NCBI GenBank assembly: GCA_000168995.1
Contig: AAUX01000001.1
Coordinates: 62,001 to 126,000 of the forward strand
Direction: 5' to 3'
DNA: 64,000 bases
DNA from: Methylophilales bacterium HTCC2181
GTDB taxonomy: Bacteria > Pseudomonadota > Gammaproteobacteria > Burkholderiales > Methylophilaceae
Part shown: positions 16,787 to 26,381 of the stretch, in pieces
Layout: the number at the start of each line of letters is the position of its first letter
How positions within the stretch are numbered: the stretch's first letter is position 1
Made by a program: the position numbers and the translations under genes
Notes under the pieces: model-generated
The model's database searches: none
Told to the model about the DNA's origin: nothing
Seen by the model: only the letters and a program-made list of their open reading frames with translations

Positions 16787-18811
16787 ATTAAAAATCCTTT
16801 ACTTAGAACAAATAGCTTACCCCAATTTTCAAAAATACATTTTAGTCACGTTACAAGTGCTGTTGACACAATACTTTCTGAGAATAGAGAAACTATCAAG
16901 ACAATCGAATTAAATAGCCACAACCCAACCTGGGAAAATTTTGTTACTCCCCTTGAAATAATTGATGACAAGCTCAGCAGAGTATGGTCTCAAGTTGGGC
17001 ACCTAAATTCCGTTCTAAACTCAGATGAATTGAGAAAAGAATACAACAATAATCTTGAGAAAATATCACTTTATTATTCTGAACTAGGTCAAAATTCTAA
17101 AATATTTAACGGCTTTACAATTCTTAAAGAAAAAAATCATTACCAACGGCTCCACACAATCCAAAAGAAAATAGTGGATGATGAGATAATTGGATTTATG
17201 CTTGGGGGGGTTGGTCTCACACCAAAAAAACAAGAGAAATTTAAGGAAATTAAGGCGTCCTTATCAAAACTAAGTGCAAAGTTTGAAGAAAATTTACTTG
17301 ATTCAGTGAATAGCTTTAATTTGCACATTGCATCAAAAGATTTACTCGCCGGGATTCCAGCTGATGTATTAAAAAGCGCCCAACTTTTAGCCGCCTCAGT
17401 CAACAAGAAGGGTTGGGTCTTTACCCTAGATTTTCCCAGTTATATTCCCCTCATGCAGTATGCGGATAATAGAAAGTTAAGAGAAGATATGTATTATGCT
17501 TATTCGACAAAAGCATCTGAATTATCAAATAAAAAACTTGATAATACAGCGCAGATTAACGCTATTTTAAAATTAAAACTTCAACTTGCAAAGCTTCTTG
17601 GTTTCAAAGACTATGCCTCCATGTCGCTCACTACAAAAATGGCAAAATCAAGCGATGAAATTGTTAAATTTCTAAATAATTTAGCTAAAAAAGCTAAGCC
17701 CTTTGCAGTAAAGGATATGAAAGAACTAGTAACAATTGGTAATCGCTACAATATTGATAAAATTGAAGCTTGGGATATAGCTTATTTATCTGAAAAAATT
17801 AAAATGGAAAAGTTTGATTTTTCTGATCTGGAGGTAAAAAATTATTTTCCCAAACCTAAGGTGCTAAATGGTTTGTTTAAAGTCGTTTTTAAGCTTTATG
17901 GAATAAAAGTTATAAAAGCTAAAGCCAATGTATGGCATAAGGATGTTGAGTTTTATGAAATCTATAATAAAAAAAATAAGTTAATTGGGCAGTTCTATCT
18001 TGATTTATATGCACGGAAAAATAAAAGGGGTGGAGCTTGGATGGATGAAGCCTTGTCTAAATCTACTTTTAATGGTTTTGATACTATACCAGCAGCTTAC
18101 TTAACATGTAATTTCTCCTCCCCCTCTCGGGGTCGTGCTGCATACTTTACTCATGATGAAGTTATAACGCTTTTCCATGAGTTTGGTCATGGGCTCCATC
18201 ACTTGCTTACTGATATAACTCATTATAGTGTTGCGGGAATTAAAGGTGTTGAGTGGGATGCGGTTGAGCTTCCTAGCCAGTTTATGGAAAACTTCTGTTG
18301 GGAATGGGCTGTTATAAAAGATATGACGGAACATGTAGATACAAAAAAATCTATTCCAAGAGCTCTCTTCAACAAAATGATTGAAGCCAAGAGCTTTCAG
18401 TCTGGCTTACAAACTTTACGGCAAGTTGAATTTGCTATGTTCGATATTTTACTGCATAGCTCTTATAATCCTTCAACTGGAAAATTCCTACAATTACTTG
18501 ATGAAGTTCGAGATTTAGTAGCAGTAGCTAGGCCTCCAAATTGGAATCGCTTTCCTCATAGTTTTTCACATATTTTTGCGGGAGGCTATGCAGCAGGATA
18601 CTACAGCTACAAATGGGCAGAGGTATTGTCAGCGGATGTGTATAGTTTTTTTGAGGAATCTGGTATTTTTTCAAAGAGAATAGGTAATAAATTCAAGAAT
18701 GAAATCCTCGGTAGAGGGGGTTCAAGGCCAGCTATCGAGTCTTTTGAAGCTTTCAGGGGAAGAAAACCAAAGATTGATGCACTGCTGAAGCACTCAGGTT
18801 TATCTAATTGA
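16787..18811 (+). CDS. prlC: oligopeptidase A, M3 family zinc peptidase (ATT start codon)
   Basis: Degrades short peptides, including signal-peptide fragments, in the cytoplasm. The zinc motif is in FHEFGHGLHH (HEXXH), with the distal glutamate in GVEWDAVELPSQFMENF. The first ATG in frame is at about 17078 and other near-start codons leave the N-terminus short by some 80 residues. However, the same frame upstream reads NPLLRTNSLPQFSKI and WENFVTPLEIIDDKLSRVWSQ, which match the N-terminus of OpdA. That frame begins at ATT (16787-16789), seven bases after a ggaga Shine-Dalgarno, and no ATG, GTG or TTG exists in frame between ptsI and there. Full length would be 674 residues (E. coli 680). Either ATT is the start or the base is a sequencing error. 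Confidence 0.9.
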   Translation: MKNPLLRTNSLPQFSKIHFSHVTSAVDTILSENRETIKTIELNSHNPTWENFVTPLEIIDDKLSRVWSQVGHLNSVLNSDELRKEYNNNLEKISLYYSELGQNSKIFNGFTILKEKNHYQRLHTIQKKIVDDEIIGFMLGGVGLTPKKQEKFKEIKASLSKLSAKFEENLLDSVNSFNLHIASKDLLAGIPADVLKSAQLLAASVNKKGWVFTLDFPSYIPLMQYADNRKLREDMYYAYSTKASELSNKKLDNTAQINAILKLKLQLAKLLGFKDYASMSLTTKMAKSSDEIVKFLNNLAKKAKPFAVKDMKELVTIGNRYNIDKIEAWDIAYLSEKIKMEKFDFSDLEVKNYFPKPKVLNGLFKVVFKLYGIKVIKAKANVWHKDVEFYEIYNKKNKLIGQFYLDLYARKNKRGGAWMDEALSKSTFNGFDTIPAAYLTCNFSSPSRGRAAYFTHDEVITLFHEFGHGLHHLLTDITHYSVAGIKGVEWDAVELPSQFMENFCWEWAVIKDMTEHVDTKKSIPRALFNKMIEAKSFQSGLQTLRQVEFAMFDILLHSSYNPSTGKFLQLLDEVRDLVAVARPPNWNRFPHSFSHIFAGGYAAGYYSYKWAEVLSADVYSFFEESGIFSKRIGNKFKNEILGRGGSRPAIESFEAFRGRKPKIDALLKHSGLSN

Positions 18812-19590
18812 CGAAGATCGCAACATGGAACGTTAACTCACTAAATGTTCGTCTCGAACATGTTATTGACTGGGTTAAGATTCATAATCCAGATATATTA
18901 TGTCTTCAGGAAACTAAGCAAACTAATGATAAATTTTCCCATGAAGCCTTTGATTCAATTGGTTATAAGTCCTACCATAACGGACAAAAAACATACAACG
19001 GTGTTGCCATAATAAGTAATAAAGAGTTACAAAATGTTGGAAGCGATATTCCTGGGTTTAGTGACCCTCAAAAGCGGATTATCCATGGGCTTTATCCATC
19101 AAGATCATTAGGATTAATACATGTTGTTAGCGCGTATGTTCCTAATGGTCAATCCCTGGACTCAGAAAAATTTAAATACAAAGTTTCATGGCTAGAGGCC
19201 TTTAACACTTGGGTTAAAAGTTCGTACGGTAAAAGTGATCATCATATTCTAACAGGGGACTTTAATATTGCTCCAAGAGATATCGATTGCCATGACCCAG
19301 AAGCATGGAAGGGCAATATTCTAGTCTCACAAATTGAGCGAGATTTATTCGATGCAATTATTGATATCGGATTTGATGATAGCTTTAGAGTTTTAAATAA
19401 GGATATACAGAAGTTTTCCTGGTGGGATTACCGTATGGCTGGTTTTAGAAGAAACCTAGGTATGCGTATCGACCATATACTTACAAGCCATTCTCTTAAA
19501 GAAAACCTTACAACAGCTTATATAGATGAAGACCCGAGAAAGCTTGAAAGGCCATCTGACCACACCCCAGTAATAACAGAATTTAGATAA
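18808..19590 (+). CDS. xthA: exodeoxyribonuclease III (AP endonuclease)
   Basis: 260 residues of the exonuclease III family, which incises DNA at abasic sites and removes 3' blocks. Signatures are TWNVNSLNVR, ILCLQETKQ (metal-binding Glu), GDFNIAP, and the C-terminal DHILTS and PSDHTPV. It starts with TTG, overlapping the stop of the peptidase gene as TTGA. An ATG in a plausible place is lacking, and the family consensus begins M-K-I-A-T-W. The gene is convergent with the NtrX-like gene, with no base between the two stops. Confidence 0.95.
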   Translation: MTKIATWNVNSLNVRLEHVIDWVKIHNPDILCLQETKQTNDKFSHEAFDSIGYKSYHNGQKTYNGVAIISNKELQNVGSDIPGFSDPQKRIIHGLYPSRSLGLIHVVSAYVPNGQSLDSEKFKYKVSWLEAFNTWVKSSYGKSDHHILTGDFNIAPRDIDCHDPEAWKGNILVSQIERDLFDAIIDIGFDDSFRVLNKDIQKFSWWDYRMAGFRRNLGMRIDHILTSHSLKENLTTAYIDEDPRKLERPSDHTPVITEFR

Positions 19591-20835
19591 TTATTTATTT
19601 TTTATGCCCAATTGTTTTAATTTTCTGTATAAATGGGTTCTTTCAACTCCAGATATCTTAGCAACATCTGTTACCGATTTTCCTTGCTGAATATGGTAAT
19701 TAAAATAATTTCTTTCAAAATCTTCTCGTGCTTCCTTGATATTTTTACCATAAAGAGCATGGTCATTTTCCGTAATATTATTATCTTCTGCTAACGGATT
19801 TCCATTTCTTTCTTTCGTTATATAAGAGCTGATATCCTCGGCCTTAATAACCTCTGCAGTTACTCTTTGGACTAAATCAGATATACAATGATCCAAATTG
19901 TCTATATTAAGAAAAGTGCTATCAAGTCGCAATAAATTTAACGCTGACGTATCAAATGATTTATATCCTAAATTAAGATTGTTTGTAAGGTAAAAATCAA
20001 GAATTGATTTTGCATAATCTGGGATCATATCGGAATCTTGGCCTACCGGAAGAGAGAGGTAACATTGTTTACTCCTCACATCTTCATCAAATAAGGAGCT
20101 GAATATATTGATTCGTACATCAGCGAATACTAACCGTATATTATATTTTTTATAAGAATCAATTAACACCTCTAATTCCTTATTACTAAAGTTAGATAAT
20201 TTTTTGTAATGGCTAATAAAAAAATTATTCTTACCCTTAGATTGTATTTTTTGAAGATGAGAAAGATCAAGAACTGAATTTTTATCTAATTTATATACAT
20301 CATTTCCCAGAAGATAATCAATGGTAATATTTAAAAAATTTCCTTCGTGTCCATCAATATAAATCAATGGTTGATTTTTTATTTCCGACAACTTACTACG
20401 GTATTCTTTAATAAAGATCTGTTCATTGGACTCTATAAAACTTCTATTTAACTTCGAAGTAATAATAGTCGACTTTAGGCAGCTACCTACTGTTTTAAAA
20501 AGTTTTTGAAGAGAAATTGGTTTTTCGAGAAAATCAAATGCGCCAATTTTTGTAGCCTCGATAGCTGTGTCTATTGTGCCGTGTCCCGACATCATTATCA
20601 CTGGGCATCTAACATTATTATTATTTTTCCACTCCTTCAACAACGAAATTCCATCACAGTCAGGCATCCAAATATCTAGCAAAATAATATCTAAATTTTC
20701 TTCCTTTTGGATTTTTCTTGCTTCAACTGCATCTTTTGCAAGGAATACATCGTATCCCTCATCGATTAAATTTTCATTTAATGCATCGCGAATTCCAGCC
20801 TCATCATCAACTACTAATATTTTTATTTTATTCAT
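19591..20835 (-). CDS. NtrX-like response regulator with a decayed AAA+ domain
   Basis: 414 residues in the position of ntrX. The receiver domain is intact: acidic pair D10-D11, phospho-acceptor D54 in ILLDIWMP, S83 in MMSGHG, and K105 in FLEKP. The C-terminal Fis-type helix-turn-helix is intact (VTDVAKISGVERTHLYRKL). Between them, where NtrX has its sigma-54-activating ATPase, only a ghost remains. The Walker A position reads IDGHEGNFLNIT (about residues 159-171) with no GK(T/S), and no GAFTGA loop is present. The stretch around residue 246 (RLVFADVRI) matches the sensor-I strand. It can still be phosphorylated and bind DNA, but should not remodel sigma-54 polymerase. Four bases overlap ntrY. 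Confidence 0.85.
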   Translation of the reverse strand: MNKIKILVVDDEAGIRDALNENLIDEGYDVFLAKDAVEARKIQKEENLDIILLDIWMPDCDGISLLKEWKNNNNVRCPVIMMSGHGTIDTAIEATKIGAFDFLEKPISLQKLFKTVGSCLKSTIITSKLNRSFIESNEQIFIKEYRSKLSEIKNQPLIYIDGHEGNFLNITIDYLLGNDVYKLDKNSVLDLSHLQKIQSKGKNNFFISHYKKLSNFSNKELEVLIDSYKKYNIRLVFADVRINIFSSLFDEDVRSKQCYLSLPVGQDSDMIPDYAKSILDFYLTNNLNLGYKSFDTSALNLLRLDSTFLNIDNLDHCISDLVQRVTAEVIKAEDISSYITKERNGNPLAEDNNITENDHALYGKNIKEAREDFERNYFNYHIQQGKSVTDVAKISGVERTHLYRKLKQLGIKNK

Positions 20836-22952
20836 TTCTTGCTCACCGGGATTGAAATAGAGACCTTAGCTCCACCTATTGTTTTATTTTTTATTACTAT
20901 TGACCCCTTATGCTCCTCAATTATCTTCAGAACAATTGCTAAACCTAGGCCTGTGCCATGACTCTTCGATGTTATATAGGGCTCATATATTTTTGAGATA
21001 ATTTTTTTAGGTATACCCGATCCATTGTCTTCAAATTCTATTACTGCCATTCCATCTCTTATTTTAGTTGCAATATTTATGCTTGGTTTTTTCTCTCCAA
21101 TCAATGCGTCTTTAGAATTTTCTAGCAAGTTAACAAATACTTGTCTGAGTTTATTTTCGTCTCCACTAACTATTACAGCGTGTACTGATTGCTTAAGTTG
21201 AATATCAATATCCAATGCTTCATATAAATCAATAATTGACTCTATTAGCCTATTTATATTTACATCATTATTTTTCTGTATAGGTTGTCTTGCATAATCT
21301 GAAAATTCATTCACCATGACTTTCAGTGCATTGACTTGACCTACTATTGTCTCGGTAGCTTTAGAAAGGACAGACTGATCTTCTTTATTTAATTTTCCAT
21401 TTAATCTATGCGCCACCCTCTCTGCAGAAAGTTGAATTGGTGTTAATGGGTTTTTAATTTCGTGAGCTAGCCTACGAGCTATTTCAGCCCATGCCTGATG
21501 TCGCTGTCCTTCTGTGACATCAGTTATATCATCAATCAAAATAATAAATTTAGTTTTGCCGTCATTCCTAATAGAATTAATCTGCACCCTTACTATTTGC
21601 TCAACTTGATTGTTATTTATTTTATATTCTCTACTATTGTCCTTTCTTTTTATTTCACCCAAAACAAACGAGGCGATAAATTTTATAAGGGGTAAAAATT
21701 GTTTATGTTTTACTATCTCTGTGTTTAGTTCTTTATTGTTTATTGAAATATTTTTAATCTTAAGTAAAGATAAAGCAGCCAAGTTATGAAGCATTATCTT
21801 CTGGCTACCATCCACTACCATTACACCGGATGATAAATTTGTAAGTATTGTGTCTAAAAACAATCTTGCAACTTCTATACTATGTTGATTTTTTTTATCG
21901 TTTTGGGTAGCAAGGTCTAGCTGCCTTGTCATACTATTGAATGACTGAACAAGCGTACCTATTTCATCTTTTTTCCTAAGTTCTGGAATTATTCTCTTAA
22001 AGTTACCCTTCGATATTTGCTTCGTTGCATCTGCTAGCTGAGATAAAGGCTCAGAAAACCTTCTGCTAATTACAAATGAGATCGCTACTGCAGATAATAT
22101 AGCCAATAAAAGAACTATAGTAAGGGTTAAAGTATATACAATGTTCAGTGATTTTCGGCTGTACGATAGCCTTTGATAATCCTCATATACAGATTCAACA
22201 GATAACGCTAGACTCGATATTTCCGATGGTATTGGCTGTCTAATTTCTAGGTAGTTTTTTTCTGTGAGATTATTTTCAATATTTACTGGTAGATAAGCTC
22301 TTAATATTATATTTTCGTTAAACTCTTCAATAATCCCATAAAAATCTCTACTTGCTCGTTCTATATGTTCATAATTTGGAATAGTCGGTAAGCTTGTATT
22401 GTTTGCGCTTGAAAGTGCAAGAATATTTAGCTTCTTATCGTAAAGAATTACATCACCAAGATTAAATTTTTCCCTCATATCTTGAAGCAAACTATTCCTC
22501 TCACTATCTTTAGCATTTGCTATGCTGTAAGCAATGCTTCTTCCTTTAAGCTCTACATCACGCATAAGAATATTTAAGGTTTTTTGCCCCAAACTTAACC
22601 CGCCTTCAAGAGCTGACTCAACCTTGACATCAAACCATGAGTTAATCGACTTAGTTAAGAAACTTACCGAAACAAGGTAAACAATCGAAACGGGAATAAT
22701 GACCATCAAAGCAAATGAGATGACAAGCCTTAATGTCAGCTTACTTCCAATGATTTCTTTTTTTATGTTCTTAAATAACCGTATTATTTGAAAGGTAATT
22801 AGCAGAATAAGAGAGGCAATAAAAAGAACATTGAATATAAAAAGCAACTTAAATGTTTCGGTGGAAACTATATGCGTATTGGTAAGAGATTTTGCAAGCA
22901 TTATCAGAAGTGCAAGGCCAATCAGTCCAAATAATGGAATTGCATATCTCAA
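20832..22952 (-). CDS. NtrY-like membrane sensor histidine kinase
   Basis: 706 residues. Two N-terminal membrane segments, then a third before a periplasmic sensor stretch (about 110-285), another membrane helix, a HAMP domain (SRRFSEPLSQLADAT), a PAS-like region, and kinase domains with H-box AHEIKNPLTPIQLSAERV, N-box NLLENSKDAL, and G-boxes DNGSGIP and GTGLGLAIV. All catalytic motifs look intact. It should phosphorylate the NtrX-like partner. The start is TTG at 22952 directly after the stop of the DUF4390 gene, because any later ATG would remove the first membrane helix. In relatives the pair responds to redox or nitrogen state and to envelope conditions. Confidence 0.9.
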   Translation of the reverse strand: MRYAIPLFGLIGLALLIMLAKSLTNTHIVSTETFKLLFIFNVLFIASLILLITFQIIRLFKNIKKEIIGSKLTLRLVISFALMVIIPVSIVYLVSVSFLTKSINSWFDVKVESALEGGLSLGQKTLNILMRDVELKGRSIAYSIANAKDSERNSLLQDMREKFNLGDVILYDKKLNILALSSANNTSLPTIPNYEHIERASRDFYGIIEEFNENIILRAYLPVNIENNLTEKNYLEIRQPIPSEISSLALSVESVYEDYQRLSYSRKSLNIVYTLTLTIVLLLAILSAVAISFVISRRFSEPLSQLADATKQISKGNFKRIIPELRKKDEIGTLVQSFNSMTRQLDLATQNDKKNQHSIEVARLFLDTILTNLSSGVMVVDGSQKIMLHNLAALSLLKIKNISINNKELNTEIVKHKQFLPLIKFIASFVLGEIKRKDNSREYKINNNQVEQIVRVQINSIRNDGKTKFIILIDDITDVTEGQRHQAWAEIARRLAHEIKNPLTPIQLSAERVAHRLNGKLNKEDQSVLSKATETIVGQVNALKVMVNEFSDYARQPIQKNNDVNINRLIESIIDLYEALDIDIQLKQSVHAVIVSGDENKLRQVFVNLLENSKDALIGEKKPSINIATKIRDGMAVIEFEDNGSGIPKKIISKIYEPYITSKSHGTGLGLAIVLKIIEEHKGSIVIKNKTIGGAKVSISIPVSKK

Positions 22953-23510
22953 TTATTTAACCTCCGTCATATCTAAAATAGTTAATGATTCAATATTCCA
23001 CATATCATCATCCATATTCAGTTGTATAGGTTTTGGAAGGCCACCTCTATCTAACCTTATCTTCAAAACCATGCTTACATAATCATTTGAATTGTCAATA
23101 ATACCTACATTCCAATGCCTTACGTTTTCTATGTAATTTATACCATCTCTAAGCTCATTAAAATATTGTTTTTCTCCCTTTATGTTGGAGCCCTCGTATT
23201 GCTGAATCAAATTCTTATATTTTATTTGATATGTTGCTGTTTTTTCTAAAATTGTTTTATCAAACCAAAATTTAGTCTGCTTAATTAATAAGAAACGAAC
23301 TTCAAATTTTAAAACAATACCTTTTTTCAATGCAGTCATTAATTCTGGCGTAAGGTTGATGTTTTGATCAAAGTCAACATATGCAGTATTTTTTTCTTTA
23401 TTCAATGCTAGTAAACTAACGTTAATTTTTTCTTCAGCATTAATAAAAGCACTGACCACTACTATTATTAAAAAAATGATTGGGTGCTTAATTTTTCTCA
23501 AGAATCTCAT
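22953..23510 (-). CDS. DUF4390 family exported protein
   Basis: About 185 residues with an N-terminal signal peptide (IIFLIIVVVSAFINA) and a beta-rich mature domain. The block VRHWNVGII and the LDRGGLPKPIQL tail are characteristic of the DUF4390 family that lies between rsmB and ntrY in Betaproteobacteria. Its function is unknown. The conserved linkage suggests it may influence or be sensed by NtrY. The frame is open from 23525. I prefer the ATG at 23510 because gga lies eight bases before it and the signal peptide then starts with MRFLRK. It overlaps the end of rsmB. Confidence 0.83.
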   Translation of the reverse strand: MRFLRKIKHPIIFLIIVVVSAFINAEEKINVSLLALNKEKNTAYVDFDQNINLTPELMTALKKGIVLKFEVRFLLIKQTKFWFDKTILEKTATYQIKYKNLIQQYEGSNIKGEKQYFNELRDGINYIENVRHWNVGIIDNSNDYVSMVLKIRLDRGGLPKPIQLNMDDDMWNIESLTILDMTEVK

Positions 23511-24759
23511 AATACAATCCATCATGATGCTTAGAAGGTAACATTTGATTTTTCATAGACACCACATGCTCAGGGAATTTTATATCGCCTCTGATAGCAT
23601 CTTTATGGTTTTCACAAAACGCCGCAATAACATCACAATTTTCTTCTTGGAATACTGAGCAGGTAACATATAAAAGCTTTCCGTTTTTCTTTAACAGTGG
23701 CCATGCATTATTTAATAGCTCTAATTGACTTTTTCCATAATTAACAAAATCTGATGGCCTTCTAAGCCATTTTATATCTATATGCCTTCTGACAATTCCT
23801 GATGCTGAACATGGCACATCCAATAAAATTCTATCAAAGGCTTGTCGGTCCCACCACTTATTGTCATTATCTAAAGGCTCTTTAATCACCTTCGCTTGAA
23901 GCCCCAAGCGAAGAAGGTTTTCTTCGATCCTTAACGCTCTTAACGGATTTTTTTCAAGGGATACCAACCTCACATCATGCGACTCTAAAATACTAGTTGT
24001 TTTTCCTCCCGGGGCAGCACAAGCATCTAAAACCCAATGCCCATCCTCAAGGTCTAAATATTCTGAGGCTAATTGAGCTCCGTAGTCTTGGACAGAGAAA
24101 TAGCCTTCAACAAAACCTGGGACGTCCATTACATTTATGGGAGTGTCTATAATTAATGCGTTGCCATGAATAAGGACATGATTAATATTATTACTCCGTA
24201 AAATATCACTATATTTTTCCACCGTAATTTTTTTCTTATTGACTCTTATAGTCATAGGTGGGTGAACATTACCGATACGCAATACATCTTCCCAATGCTC
24301 CACGTATTGTTCTTTCATTTTATCTACCCACCATAATGGATAATTATATTTTGACTCACTTTGACCTGCAAAACCTTGAATTAATTTTTCTTTGTTTCTT
24401 AAAAAAGTTCTCAATACTGCATTTACGAGATTACTTTTTCTAAAATCAATTTTTTTAGCTGCTCGAACCGCTTGATCAACTACCGTAAAATCGGTATGCG
24501 CTTCTTGTGTCAGTTGGTATATAGCAACATGTATAAGAGACTCTAATACCCTATTCTCAATTTTATTTTTTATTAGCTTGCCTATTAAATAGTTTGATTG
24601 GCCCATATACCTTAAAGTACCGTACGTAATAGCTTTAACCTGACTTTGTTGAACAGAATCGTCAGGATTTTTTAGAATTTTTTCAAATACATGATCCAAG
24701 TTGTTCCCATCAAGAACTCCATCAATAATAATTGCAGCGTACCTTTGTGATTCATGCAT
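23488..24759 (-). CDS. rsmB: 16S rRNA (cytosine-967-C5)-methyltransferase RsmB
   Basis: Methylates C967 of 16S rRNA. About 423 residues. The N-terminal NusB-like RNA-binding domain (1-140) is followed by a Rossmann methyltransferase. The SAM motif is DACAAPGGKTT, and the two catalytic cysteines sit in DVPCSASG and VTCSVFQEEN. The start is the ATG at 24759, which overlaps the fmt stop by one base (TGATG). It is the middle of the def-fmt-rsmB-DUF4390-ntrY-ntrX unit. Confidence 0.95.
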   Translation of the reverse strand: MHESQRYAAIIIDGVLDGNNLDHVFEKILKNPDDSVQQSQVKAITYGTLRYMGQSNYLIGKLIKNKIENRVLESLIHVAIYQLTQEAHTDFTVVDQAVRAAKKIDFRKSNLVNAVLRTFLRNKEKLIQGFAGQSESKYNYPLWWVDKMKEQYVEHWEDVLRIGNVHPPMTIRVNKKKITVEKYSDILRSNNINHVLIHGNALIIDTPINVMDVPGFVEGYFSVQDYGAQLASEYLDLEDGHWVLDACAAPGGKTTSILESHDVRLVSLEKNPLRALRIEENLLRLGLQAKVIKEPLDNDNKWWDRQAFDRILLDVPCSASGIVRRHIDIKWLRRPSDFVNYGKSQLELLNNAWPLLKKNGKLLYVTCSVFQEENCDVIAAFCENHKDAIRGDIKFPEHVVSMKNQMLPSKHHDGLYYEILEKN

Positions 24760-25706
24760 CAACTTATTCTATCTCCCTCATTTATTTTATAGTTCGTAAT
24801 AAAATCTGCGGCCTTCATTTTTTTGGTCCCTTCTGGCTGAACCTCAGTCAACTCTAATCCACCAAGACTCAAACAAAGTATTACTCTTTTTTCTTCTACT
24901 TTTAGGTCTCCTGGCTTTAAATCTTTTACCAATTTAATATCATTAATTAGCTGTGCATCCCATATTTTCAAGCCTTTTTCTCTGAATAGCCCATGAATTC
25001 CTGGATATGGGTTAAATGCTTTTATTTTTCTTATTAATGCATTTGGCTCATCATTTAGGTTTAATTTGCCTTCCGCTTTGGTTATTTTTTTTGCGTAAGT
25101 AACTTCATCTTCATTTTGTACAACCCAATCTATTGGTTGGCATAGTGCAATAGTTTCAACAGTATCCAACATTAACTCCGCCCCCATTATGGCCATATGT
25201 TGGGTCATATCCCCTGTAGTTGATTTTTCCAGCAATTTAATGCTTGCTTTTTTTGCCATTGGACCAGCATCAAGCCTCTCAACTACTTTCATAATGGTTA
25301 CCCCAATATGAGTGTCGCCACTTTCAATAGCTCTATGAATAGGAGCTGCGCCTCTCCATCTTGGCAATAAAGATGCATGTACGTTGAAACATCCTTTTGA
25401 AAATAGATTTAATATGCTGTTAGGAATAATTAATCCGTATGCAGCAACTATAAGGATATCAGCATTTAGATCTTTTATATTTTCCATAATATTGGTATCA
25501 AGCGACTCTGGCTGCATGATATAAAGACCTCTATCCTGAGCAGCTTTTTTAATAGGACTTGGATTTATTTTCATACCCCTCCCGGAGCGTCTATCAGGCT
25601 GGGTCATCACACAAACGACCTCATGTGAAGATTTATCCAGAAAATTAAGTGTTGGTACAGCAAATTCTGGAGTTCCGGCAAAGACTATCTTTAGCTTATT
25701 ATTCAT
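24759..25706 (-). CDS. fmt: methionyl-tRNA formyltransferase
   Basis: 315 residues. Formylates initiator Met-tRNA using 10-formyl-THF. The catalytic region NVHASLLPRWRGAAPIHRA carries the conserved Asn-His. The start KIVFAGTPEFAVPTL is typical, and the C-terminal domain begins with FNPYPGIHG. It is downstream of def by nine bases. The enzyme depends on the folate pool that folD (47857) and metF (26840) also use. Confidence 0.96.
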   Translation of the reverse strand: MNNKLKIVFAGTPEFAVPTLNFLDKSSHEVVCVMTQPDRRSGRGMKINPSPIKKAAQDRGLYIMQPESLDTNIMENIKDLNADILIVAAYGLIIPNSILNLFSKGCFNVHASLLPRWRGAAPIHRAIESGDTHIGVTIMKVVERLDAGPMAKKASIKLLEKSTTGDMTQHMAIMGAELMLDTVETIALCQPIDWVVQNEDEVTYAKKITKAEGKLNLNDEPNALIRKIKAFNPYPGIHGLFREKGLKIWDAQLINDIKLVKDLKPGDLKVEEKRVILCLSLGGLELTEVQPEGTKKMKAADFITNYKINEGDRIS

Positions 25707-25715
25707 GAAGATAAT

Positions 25716-26213
25716 TTATTTTTTTCTTTGTTTGATAAGTTTCTTTTTGATTCTATTTTGCTTTAACGGTGATAAATACTCAACAAAGACCTTGCCTTCT
25801 AAATGGTCCATTTCATGTTGAATGCATACAGATAACAATCCATGAGCCTCTATTTCGAAACTCTTTCCTCTATTATCAAGAGATTGGACTTTGATATAAT
25901 CAAACCTTTCAACAGCCTCATAAAATCCCGGAACAGACAAACAGCCTTCTTCATACTCTTGCTTACCTTCTTTTTGAATAATTTCAGGATTTATTAATGT
26001 AAGTAGGTCATTTTTATCATCGCTTATGTCGATCACAATTATTCGTTCATGAAAATTTACTTGCGTTGCGGCTAAACCAATTCCATTTGAACCATACATT
26101 GTCTCAGCCATATCTTTGATTAATTTTTTATGAACCTCATCGACATTTATCACCCTTTTTGCTACTTTATGCAAATTAGGGTCCGGGTAAGTTAGTATTG
26201 TTAAAATTGCCAT
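25716..26213 (-). CDS. def: peptide deformylase
   Basis: 165 residues. Removes the N-formyl group from nascent proteins. All three metal/catalytic motifs are present: [10 protein letters not shown] (motif 1), EGCLSVPG (Cys ligand) and [11 protein letters not shown] (HEXDH). The N-terminus [18 protein letters not shown] is typical. It is the first gene of the minus-strand unit and is divergent from smg over 168 bp. That gap holds AT-rich promoter-like sequence but no other feature that I can support. Confidence 0.97.
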   Translation of the reverse strand: MAILTILTYPDPNLHKVAKRVINVDEVHKKLIKDMAETMYGSNGIGLAATQVNFHERIIVIDISDDKNDLLTLINPEIIQKEGKQEYEEGCLSVPGFYEAVERFDYIKVQSLDNRGKSFEIEAHGLLSVCIQHEMDHLEGKVFVEYLSPLKQNRIKKKLIKQRKK

Positions 26214-26381
26214 AATTAATATTGATTATTTGTTGTTTAGCTGATAAATTTATTCTAAAGTGATAACAATAAAACATTTTACCTCTATTACTAATTATAC
26301 TGCCTCAAGGCCTCTTTTCTTATTTTTTACCTTGCTGTATTCAACTAACGAATTTAATAACGATTCATTACAAGGAAAGTT

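Noticed and set aside
16771-17029. A 5'-truncated or pseudogene M3 peptidase
   Set aside because: The upstream frame is open and reads as the conserved N-terminus, so the gene is full length with an ATT start or a single-base error.
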